A DNA stretch of 36,896 nt from contig NZ_VDDA01000039.1 in assembly GCF_006151805.1 (NCBI RefSeq), positions 1 through 36,896 of the forward strand, read 5' to 3'. This document shows, one piece after another, positions 18,175-24,895 of this stretch. The notes below the pieces were generated by a model, which saw only the letters and a program-made list of their open reading frames with translations, searched no databases and was not told the origin of the DNA. The stretch is from Methylobacterium terricola. GTDB lineage: Bacteria; Pseudomonadota; Alphaproteobacteria; Rhizobiales; Beijerinckiaceae. Position 1 is the stretch's first letter. Each line of letters opens with the position of its first letter. The position numbers and the translations under genes are program-made.

Positions 18175-18210
18175 GACTGCGACCCTCTGCAACTGGGAGG
18201 GCAGGCAGTC
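18175..18210 (+). terminator. Candidate terminator after binding-protein gene
   Basis: An outer stem GACTGC (18175-18180)/GCAGTC (18205-18210) encloses CCCTC (18183-18187)/GAGGG (18197-18201). It lies about 30 bases past the stop. No U-tract follows. Confidence 0.45.
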
Positions 18211-18350
18211 ATGGGGACAGGGCGCGATCGAGAGCGGCCTGTCCAATAAGGTGACATCGACAGAGAATCTATGCACATACGACGATGTGCGCGTCTGGAC
18301 GGGTCGATCAGAGCCTGTTTGACTCGATCGGTCCGTCACTCCCATTCTCG

Positions 18351-18441
18351 ACCTCATCCTGAGGTGCCAGTCCACCGGAGATCGACCGACCTCGAAGGAG
18401 ATTCCCAGGGATCGCGAGACTTCCGGAGCCCTCCTTCAAGG
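18351..18441. repeat. Palindromic intergenic repeat-like element
   Basis: ACCTCATCCTGAGGT (18351-18365) is a palindrome with a 3-base loop. It is followed by CCTCGAAGGAG (18390-18400) and the inverted CTCCTTCAAGG (18431-18441, one mismatch). The CCTCATCCTGAGG...CTCGAAGGA combination is a pattern I recognise from dispersed intergenic repeats of Rhizobiales genomes. Copy number in this genome cannot be seen from one window. Confidence 0.5.
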
Positions 18442-18798
18442 TCAGACGATCTTCGATCGGCCAACACCTCACGATGAAATCATGGGTTGGAGACATAAGA
18501 ATTCAAAGGCACTGATTTCATCCGTCAACCATGCTCCCAGAACGCTCGAACAGTGGCGCCGCAGAGGAGTGTTCTACGATTTCGCCGCATGCCCGAATGT
18601 TCACACCGCCCGCCCCCGTCGCAGGGCTTCACGAGGTCGAAGCCATCCGGTCCAGCCCCTGGATCACCCCCGTCTGCCTACTCCACAGGCAACCGCCCAC
18701 ATCGTCACCACGCCTCCACTAAGGGCCCTCCCCTATAGCGGCCCGGTCCGGCACGGGACTAGCCTTCACCGATCGACGGGGCGCGGGCGGGGGATCGG

Positions 18799-19464
18799 AT
18801 GGGACGCACATACCGGCTCGCTTTCGTGACGATCGGGCAGTCGCCGCGAATCGACATGGTGCCGGAGATGCTGGCCGAGATCGGGTCTGCCGTCGAGGCG
18901 CGGGAATACGGCGTGCTCGACGACGCCTCCGACGCCGACATCGCCGCCCTGCATCCGACGGACGGCGAGGCCTCGTTCGCCAGCCGCCTGCGCGACGGGC
19001 GCGAGGCGGTCTTGTCGAAGGCTGGAATCGAGGAGCGCCTGTCCGGCCTGCTCAGCGAGATCGACCGTCACGGCCACGACGCGATCGTGCTCCTGTGCAC
19101 GGGGACGCAGGTCGCGCCGCTGGCAAACACGCTGCTGATCGAATCCCAGCGCATCGTCGATGCGACCGTCGAGGCGCTGGCGGCCTCCTGCCCCAGGCTC
19201 GGGGTGATGGTGCCGCTCGCCCGCCAGGTCGCGGAGTTCCCGGCCCGGCACGTCTTTGCCGGCGCGCCGACAGTGGTGGCGGCCTCGCCCTATGCCGGCG
19301 ATGCCATGGCCGAGCGCGCCGCCGCGCTCGCCGACCGCGACCTGATCGTCATGCACTGCATGGGCTACACCGAGGCGATGCGCCGCGAGGTCCGCGCCGC
19401 CGTCGCGGCGCCCGTGCTCCTGTCGCGCCGGATCGTCGCCGGCGCCGTCCGCCAGCTTCTCTGA
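18799..19464 (+). CDS. AroM family protein
   Basis: The product is 221 aa, about the length of E. coli AroM, whose function is unknown. It has TIGQSPRIDMVPEM (11-24), GVLDDASDADIAAL, PTDGEASFASRL, AIVLLCTG (Cys100), LGVMVPLARQ, DLIVMHCMGY (Cys187) and RRIVAGAVRQLL. AroM is placed with Asp/Glu/hydantoin-racemase-like proteins, in which a pair of cysteines does acid-base chemistry; the two Cys here are in equivalent-looking loops, so racemase- or lyase-like activity is possible but unproven. ATG 18799 follows a GGGGG ribosome site. It is 15 bases ahead of an Opp-type binding protein, so it heads the second importer operon and probably acts on, or is controlled by, the imported compound. It is the paralogue of the sensor domain at 13852. 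Confidence 0.9.
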   Translation: MGRTYRLAFVTIGQSPRIDMVPEMLAEIGSAVEAREYGVLDDASDADIAALHPTDGEASFASRLRDGREAVLSKAGIEERLSGLLSEIDRHGHDAIVLLCTGTQVAPLANTLLIESQRIVDATVEALAASCPRLGVMVPLARQVAEFPARHVFAGAPTVVAASPYAGDAMAERAAALADRDLIVMHCMGYTEAMRREVRAAVAAPVLLSRRIVAGAVRQLL

Positions 19465-19479
19465 AGGATCTTTGGCCCG

Positions 19480-21060
19480 ATGCGCACACTCGGCTTCGGA
19501 TTGCTCGCGGCGGCTCTGCTGGCGGGCGCCGCCCTCCCGGCTCACGCCTTCGAGCGCGTCGGCGACCGCAAGGTGATCGTGTTCGGCGGGCGCCAGCAGG
19601 TGCCGGTGCTCGATCCGCACGTGCGCTACGACTGGTCGACCCGCATGCTGCAGCAGGCGGTCTACGACGCCCTCGTCAAGTACGAGGGCAACCCGGCCGA
19701 GGTGAAGCCCTGGCTCGCCGAAAGGTGGGAGACCAGCCCCGACGGGCTGACCTGGACCTTCCACCTCACCGGCACGGCGAAGTTCCACACCGGCGACCCG
19801 GTCGACGCCGAGGCCGTGCGCTACTCCTTCGTGCGGGGCCTCAAGCTCAACAAGGGCGTCGCCTGGATGCTGAAGGACTTCCTCGCGCCGGAGGGCATCG
19901 AGGCGGTCGATGCGCGGACGGTGCGGTTCACCCTCAGGAAGCCCTACGCGGCGTTCCTGTCGTTCCTGCCGTGGTGGTACGTCGTCGACCCCAAGCAGGT
20001 CGAGGCGCACGCCGTCGACGGCGACGACGGCCAGAAATGGCTGACCGACCACGAGGCCGGCTCCGGCCCGTTCACGATCAAGCGCTGGGAGCCGAACGTG
20101 CTCCACGAGCTCGCGGCGGTCCCCGATTACTGGCGGGGCTGGCCGCAGGGCGAGGCGCACCGGCCGGCCGGGGTGATCTACCGGATCGTCCGCGAGCCGG
20201 CGGCCCAGAAGGCCTCGCTCATGCGCGGCGAATCCGACATCGTCGAGGGCCTGACCCCCGACGACTACGTCCAGGTCGCGCGCCAGAAGGGCGTGGCGAT
20301 CGAGGACCATGCCGGCATGACGACCTTCGGCATCAAGATGAACACCAAGGTCGGGCCGACCGCCGATCCCAACCTGCGCAAGGCGATCGCCTACGCCCTC
20401 GATTACGACGGCCTGGTCCAGATCTACAACGGCGCGGCGAAGCTCCAGACGAGCGTGTTTCCCGCCGGCATGAAGGGCCAGATCGACGTGCCGGGCATGC
20501 CGCGGCGCGACCTCGCCAAGGCCAAGGAGTTCCTCGCGAAGTCGGCCTACCCGAACGGCGTCACGCTCGAGTATTATCACATCGCCGGGCTCGAGGAGGC
20601 GCGCCGGATCGGCCTCCTGCTCCTCGACAATCTCGCGGCGCTCAACATCAAGGTCGACCTGCGGCCCGAGCAATGGCCGACCATGGTGGCCAAGGGGTCG
20701 AAGGCCGAGACCTCGCCCAACCTGACCTCGGTCTTCGTGACGCCGATCTCGACCGATCCCGACGCCGTCGCCTACCAGTACCACCCGAAATCCTGGGGCC
20801 AGTACTTCGCGATGTCGTTCTACGACAATCCCGAGGTCGCCCGGCTGATCGACGAGGCGCGCTCGACCACCGACTGGGACAAGCGCGCCCCGCTCTACGC
20901 CGAGATCCAGACGCGGATCGTCGCCGACCAGCCGGAGGTGTTCGGCATGGTGCAGAACCGCCGCTGGGCCCGCCGCGACGTCCTGAAGGGCTTCACGTTC
21001 AGCCCGGTGCGGTTCACCGGCGAGGTCGACCTCTACCCGCTCTGGATCGACGCCAAGTAG
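19480..21060 (+). CDS. Periplasmic solute-binding protein, family 5 (peptide-type)
   Basis: The product is 526 aa with a Sec signal peptide (LGFGLLAAALLAGAALPAHA, cut before FERV). SBP_bac_5 features: VLDPHVRYDWSTRMLQQAVY, LAERWETSPDGLTWTFHL, AKFHTGDPVDAEAVRYSF, GSGPFTIKRWEPN, IKMNTKVGPTADPNLRKAIA (a conserved segment before the lid) and a C-terminal YPLWIDAK. It differs clearly from the binding protein at 7381, so the two importers probably take different solutes. It is the second gene of the aroM operon. Confidence 0.92.
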   Translation: MRTLGFGLLAAALLAGAALPAHAFERVGDRKVIVFGGRQQVPVLDPHVRYDWSTRMLQQAVYDALVKYEGNPAEVKPWLAERWETSPDGLTWTFHLTGTAKFHTGDPVDAEAVRYSFVRGLKLNKGVAWMLKDFLAPEGIEAVDARTVRFTLRKPYAAFLSFLPWWYVVDPKQVEAHAVDGDDGQKWLTDHEAGSGPFTIKRWEPNVLHELAAVPDYWRGWPQGEAHRPAGVIYRIVREPAAQKASLMRGESDIVEGLTPDDYVQVARQKGVAIEDHAGMTTFGIKMNTKVGPTADPNLRKAIAYALDYDGLVQIYNGAAKLQTSVFPAGMKGQIDVPGMPRRDLAKAKEFLAKSAYPNGVTLEYYHIAGLEEARRIGLLLLDNLAALNIKVDLRPEQWPTMVAKGSKAETSPNLTSVFVTPISTDPDAVAYQYHPKSWGQYFAMSFYDNPEVARLIDEARSTTDWDKRAPLYAEIQTRIVADQPEVFGMVQNRRWARRDVLKGFTFSPVRFTGEVDLYPLWIDAK

Positions 21061-21075
21061 CCGAGGGGAACGGCC

Positions 21076-22083
21076 GTGCTGCGCTTCGCCCTCGGCAAGG
21101 TCCTGACCGTCGCCGGCACGATGCTCGGCCTCGCCGTGCTGACGTTCCTCATCACCAACGTGGCGCCGGGCGATCCCGCCCGGCTCGTCGCCGGCCCCGA
21201 GGCGACCGCCGACATGGTCGAGACCATCCGCCGGGAATACGGCCTCGACAGGCCGCTGCCGGTGCAGCTCGGTCTCTACCTGCGCGACCTCGCGACGGGC
21301 GATCTCGGCCAATCGATCGTCACCACCCGGCCCGTCCTGTCCGAGATCGGGCGCTATTTCCCGGCGACGTTCGAACTGGTGCTCGTCGCGATGGCGATCG
21401 GCGTCGGGCTCGGGCTGCCGCTCGGCATCCTGTCGGCCCTGAAGCGCGACGGCGCCCTCGACCACCTCACCCGGATCCTGTCGATCTCCGGCGTCGCGCT
21501 GCCGGCCTTCTGGTTCGGCATCCTGCTCCAGCTGTATTTCGCGGTGCATCTCGAATGGCTGCCGGTCTCCGGCCGGCTGCCGCTCTCCGAGGTGCCGCCG
21601 GCCCCGATCACCGGCCTGATCCTGGTCGATTCGCTGCTGCGCGGGCAGTTCGAGACCTTCCGCGAGGCGTTTCTCCACATCCTCCTGCCGGCGATCGTCC
21701 TGTCGTTCCCGTGCCTTGCCGCGATCCTGCGGGTGAACCGGGCCGAGATGATCGAGGCCCTGCAGGCCGACCACGTCGTGGCTGCCCGCGCCCACGGCCT
21801 CGCGCCGTTCCGCATCGTGGCGGTCTATGCGCTCCGCAACGCGCTCCTGCCGACGCTGGCGATGATCGGCCTGCGCTTCGGCTGGATGCTCGGCTCGACC
21901 GTGCTGGTCGAGACGGTGTTCGACTGGCCCGGCATCGGGCTCTACGCGGTGTCCTCGGCGCTGGCCTCGGACTTCAAGCCGGTCGTCGGGGTGACGCTGG
22001 CGATCGGCCTGTGCTTCATGACCGTCAACATGCTCATCGACCTCGCCTATGCGTGGATCGACCCGCGCCTGAGGGCGGCGTGA
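21076..22083 (+). CDS. ABC importer permease, DppB/OppB type
   Basis: The product is 335 aa from GTG 21076, with ribosome site GAGGGG. B-type pattern: LTFLITNVAPGDPARLVAGP, YGLDRPLPVQLGLYLRDL, DLGQSIVTTRPVL, six membrane spans, the coupling segment ARAHGLAPFRIVAVYALRNA, and the ending DLAYAWIDPRLRAA. It is 15 bases after the binding-protein stop, and its stop overlaps the next start (TGATG). Confidence 0.93.
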   Translation: MLRFALGKVLTVAGTMLGLAVLTFLITNVAPGDPARLVAGPEATADMVETIRREYGLDRPLPVQLGLYLRDLATGDLGQSIVTTRPVLSEIGRYFPATFELVLVAMAIGVGLGLPLGILSALKRDGALDHLTRILSISGVALPAFWFGILLQLYFAVHLEWLPVSGRLPLSEVPPAPITGLILVDSLLRGQFETFREAFLHILLPAIVLSFPCLAAILRVNRAEMIEALQADHVVAARAHGLAPFRIVAVYALRNALLPTLAMIGLRFGWMLGSTVLVETVFDWPGIGLYAVSSALASDFKPVVGVTLAIGLCFMTVNMLIDLAYAWIDPRLRAA

Positions 22084-23009
22084 TGGCGCCGCCCGACCTC
22101 GCCCCGGCTTTGGCGGAGGCGCCGCCCTCGTTCCGGGTGCGCCACGCCAGCACGATCCGGCAGTGGCGGCTCTACGCGCATCTCTTCCGCCGCTCGTTCT
22201 CGTCGATGCTGGGGCTGGCGCTCGTCGTGCTGTTCCTGGTGCTGGCCGCCTTCGGCCCCTGGCTCGCCCCCTATCCGGGCGACACCGCCGGCGCGGTGAA
22301 GCTGTCGCAGCGGCTGCTGCCGCCCTCGCTCGCCCATCCCTTCGGCACCGACGAGATGGGCGCCGACCTCCTGTCCCGGGTCATCGTCGGCACCCGCATC
22401 TCGCTCTGGATCGGGCTCATCATCACCGGGGTGGGGGCCGGGATCGGCGTGCCGCTCGGCATCGTCGCCGGCTACACGCGCAGCCGCCTCCTGCGCGGCG
22501 CGATCATGCGGCTCACCGACCTGTTCCTCGCCGTGCCGGGCCTGGCGCTCGCGCTCGCGATCGTGGCGGCCTTGGGGCCGGGCATCGCCAACTGCATCGC
22601 GGCGCTCGCTCTCGTCTGGTGGCCGGGCTACGTCCGCCTCGTCGCGGCCAAGACCCTGTCGGTGAAGGAGGAACTCTTCGTCGAGGCGAGCCGGGCGGCG
22701 GGCGCCCGCACGCCCTGGATCCTGTGGCACCACATCCTGCCGAACTGCCTGTCGCCGATCATCGTCAAGCTGTCGATGGATATGGGCCTCGCGGTGCTGG
22801 CGGCGGCGAGCCTCGGCTTCATCGGGCTCGGCGCCAAGCCGCCGGACCCGGAATGGGGCGCGATGATCTCGGTCGCCCGCTCCTACATGCCCGACTGGTG
22901 GTGGTACTCGGCCTGTCCCGGCCTCGCGATCTTCCTCACCGTGCTCGGCTTCAACCTGCTCGGCGACGGCCTGCGCGACATCCTCGATCCCAAGAGCGCC
23001 GGACGATGA
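22083..23009 (+). CDS. ABC importer permease, DppC/OppC type
   Basis: The product is 308 aa: an N-terminal cytoplasmic tail of ~45 residues, a first membrane span (LGLALVVLFLVLAAFGPWLA), the C-type periplasmic motif HPFGTDEMGADLLSRV, four to five more spans, the coupling region EASRAAGARTPWILWHHILP, and the ending DGLRDILDPKSAGR. Its start codon shares bases with the stop of the DppB-type gene, so translation is coupled. A 13-bp direct repeat straddles its end and the start of the next gene. Confidence 0.93.
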   Translation: MAPPDLAPALAEAPPSFRVRHASTIRQWRLYAHLFRRSFSSMLGLALVVLFLVLAAFGPWLAPYPGDTAGAVKLSQRLLPPSLAHPFGTDEMGADLLSRVIVGTRISLWIGLIITGVGAGIGVPLGIVAGYTRSRLLRGAIMRLTDLFLAVPGLALALAIVAALGPGIANCIAALALVWWPGYVRLVAAKTLSVKEELFVEASRAAGARTPWILWHHILPNCLSPIIVKLSMDMGLAVLAAASLGFIGLGAKPPDPEWGAMISVARSYMPDWWWYSACPGLAIFLTVLGFNLLGDGLRDILDPKSAGR

Positions 23010-23027
23010 GGAGTGCCGGACGATGAG
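22998..23027 (+). repeat. 13-bp direct repeat joining two genes
   Basis: GCCGGACGATGAG occurs at 22998-23010 and 23015-23027. The first copy holds the stop codon of the DppC-type permease; the second supplies the ATG of the DppD-type ATPase. A 17-bp tandem duplication of the junction would explain it. Confidence 0.75.
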
Positions 23028-24009
23028 CGCGCTGCTCGCGATCGAGGATTACCATCTGGCGATCCCGACCTTCGACGGGCCGGCGCGGGTGCTGAACGGC
23101 ATCGACCTCGCGCTCGAGGAGGGCGAGACACTCGGCATCGTCGGTGAATCCGGCTGCGGCAAGACCGTGCTCGCCCGCACCATCCTGGGGATCGGCCCCG
23201 ACCGGGCGGAGCGCAAGCAGGGGCGCATCCTGTTCGAGGGGCGCGACGTCGCGGATCTGAGCGCGCGCGACTGGCGGGGCATCCGGGGCGTGAAGATCGC
23301 GATGATCTTCCAGGACCCGATGACCTACCTCAACCCGCTGTTCACGATCGGCCGGCAGCTCGGCGACGCGATCGCCGCCCATGCCAGGGCCGAGGGCCAA
23401 GCCCGTCCGGGCCGGGCCGCCCGCCGGGTTCGGGCCGCGACCCTGCTCGATCAGGTCGGCCTGCGCGAGCCGGAGCGGGTGCTCGATTACTATCCGCACC
23501 AGCTCTCGGGCGGCATGCGCCAGCGGGTGCTGATCGCGCTCGCCCTCTCGGGGAAACCGCGCCTGCTGATCGCCGACGAGCCGACGACCGCCCTCGACGT
23601 GACGGTGCAGGCGCAGGTGCTGCGCCTCCTGCGCGACCTCGTCGAGACCTTGGGCCTGACGGTCGTGATGATCAGCCACGATGTCGGGGCGATCGCCGCG
23701 CTGACCGGGCGCGTCGCCGTCATGTATGCCGGCAACGTCGTCGAGGAGGGCCCGACCGCCCGGGTGCTGGCGCGTCCGCTCCACCCCTACACGCAGGGCC
23801 TGCTCGCCGCCCTGCCGGAGATCGACGGCGCGATCCGGCGGCTCTCCGGCGTGCCCGGCACGATCCCGAGCCTGATCGATCCGCCGCCGGGCTGCCGCTT
23901 CCATCCGCGCTGCCCCCGCGCCACGGCATTGTGCGCCGCCGAGCGGCCGGCGATGCGCGGTGCCGATCCCGCCCACCGCGTCGCGTGCCACCATGCCGAC
24001 CTCGCCTGA
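23023..24009 (+). CDS. ABC importer ATPase, OppD/DppD type
   Basis: The product is 328 aa. Walker A GESGCGKTV is at ~43-51, the Q-loop is in MIFQDPMTYLNP, the signature is LSGGMRQRV, Walker B is LLIADEPTTALD, the switch His is in MISHDVGAI, and the oligopeptide-family C-terminal region CRFHPRCPRATALC is present. A GGAG site nine bases upstream sets the ATG at 23023. It pairs with the following F-type ATPase, whose gene starts inside its last codons. Confidence 0.93.
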   Translation: MSALLAIEDYHLAIPTFDGPARVLNGIDLALEEGETLGIVGESGCGKTVLARTILGIGPDRAERKQGRILFEGRDVADLSARDWRGIRGVKIAMIFQDPMTYLNPLFTIGRQLGDAIAAHARAEGQARPGRAARRVRAATLLDQVGLREPERVLDYYPHQLSGGMRQRVLIALALSGKPRLLIADEPTTALDVTVQAQVLRLLRDLVETLGLTVVMISHDVGAIAALTGRVAVMYAGNVVEEGPTARVLARPLHPYTQGLLAALPEIDGAIRRLSGVPGTIPSLIDPPPGCRFHPRCPRATALCAAERPAMRGADPAHRVACHHADLA

Positions 24010-24784
24010 ACCGATCCCGCTTCTGAGCGCCACCGGCCTCGTCAAGGTCTTCCACGCCGGCGGGCGCGCGGTGCGGGCGGTCGACGGCGTCGATCTCTCG
24101 CTCGCGGCCGGCGAGGTGCTGGGCGTCGTCGGCGAATCCGGCTCCGGCAAGTCGACGCTGGCCCGCCTCGTCCTGCGCCTGACCGAGCCGAGCGCCGGCC
24201 GGATCGCCTTCGACGGCCGGGACATCACCGCGCTCGACGGCGAGGCGATGCGCCGCCTGCGCCGCGACATGCAGATCGTGTTCCAGAACCCGCATTCCGC
24301 CCTCAACGGCCGGCGCACGGTCGGCGAGGCGGTGGCCGAGCCGTTACGGGTCCAAGGCGTCGCCCGCGGCGCGGCCCTCGACGCCCGGGTCGACCGGCTG
24401 CTCGACCAGGTCAGCCTGCCGCGCGCCTTCCGGCACCGCTACCCGCACGAGCTGTCGGGCGGCCAGAAGCAGCGCGTCTGCATCGCCCGCGCCCTGGCGC
24501 TGGAGCCGCGCTTCCTCGTCCTCGACGAGCCGACCTCGGCCCTCGACGTGTCGGTGCAGGCCCAGATCCTCGACGTCCTCGGCGAATTGCGGCGCGAGCT
24601 TTCGCTCACCTACCTGTTCATCTCCCACAACCTCGCCGTCGTGCGGTATCTCTGCGACCGCGTGATGGTGATGAGAGAGGGGCGGGTCGTCGAGCAGGGC
24701 CCGGTCGCCGCCCTCTTCGCCGCTCCGGCGGAGGCCTATACCCGCACCCTCCTCGACAGCGTGCCGCGCCTGCCGCGGCCGTGA
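23993..24784 (+). CDS. ABC importer ATPase, OppF/DppF type
   Basis: The product is 263 aa. The ATG at 23993 overlaps the end of the D-type ATPase gene by 17 bases and begins just before the ATPase core; an earlier in-frame ATG at 23960 is less likely. Motifs: VVGESGSGKSTLARL, VFQNPHSALN, LSGGQKQRV, FLVLDEPTSALD, FISHNLAVV. It ends RTLLDSVPRLPRP and lacks the long cysteine-bearing C-terminal extension of the F-type subunit at 5242. It is the last gene of the aroM-importer operon, convergent with the monooxygenase gene. Confidence 0.92.
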   Translation: MPTSPEPIPLLSATGLVKVFHAGGRAVRAVDGVDLSLAAGEVLGVVGESGSGKSTLARLVLRLTEPSAGRIAFDGRDITALDGEAMRRLRRDMQIVFQNPHSALNGRRTVGEAVAEPLRVQGVARGAALDARVDRLLDQVSLPRAFRHRYPHELSGGQKQRVCIARALALEPRFLVLDEPTSALDVSVQAQILDVLGELRRELSLTYLFISHNLAVVRYLCDRVMVMREGRVVEQGPVAALFAAPAEAYTRTLLDSVPRLPRP

Positions 24785-24862
24785 CGGCTCATACGACCTC
24801 CGATCGATCGCTTCGCAATGCGGATTCCGGCGTCGCTCGGGCGCCGCGCGCGGGCTCGTCAA

Positions 24863-24894
24863 ACGCGCTCCGGACGCGATCATCCGGGGCGCGT
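24863..24894. terminator. Strong hairpin between convergent operons
   Basis: ACGCGCTCCGGA (24863-24874) pairs with TCCGGGGCGCGT (24883-24894) over 11 of 12 positions with an 8-base loop. It ends one base from the monooxygenase stop and 78 bases past the ATPase stop, so it can serve both directions. There is no U-tract, as is common in GC-rich genomes. Confidence 0.65.
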
Positions 24895-24895
24895 C

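Larger units (their letters stand above)
18147..18798. other. 652-base non-coding stretch with hairpin and repeat element
   Basis: No frame here has a plausible start, codon use or recognisable product. It contains an AT hairpin ACAATA/TATTGT (18140-18157) overlapping the previous stop, a larger GC hairpin at 18175-18210, a palindromic element at 18351-18441, and directly before the next gene CCCCTATAGCGG (18729-18740), which may be promoter or operator sequence for the aroM-importer operon. It could hold remains of a lost mobile element, but no transposase fragment is recognised. Confidence 0.65.

Noticed and set aside
18310..18336. GAGCCTGTTTGACTCGATC, which looks like an insertion-sequence end
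   Set aside because: No matching inverted copy, target duplication or transposase remnant was found nearby.
18766..21795. A 1009-codon minus-strand open frame
   Set aside because: It lies opposite the AroM, binding-protein and permease genes, has no recognisable domain, and shows shadow-frame composition.
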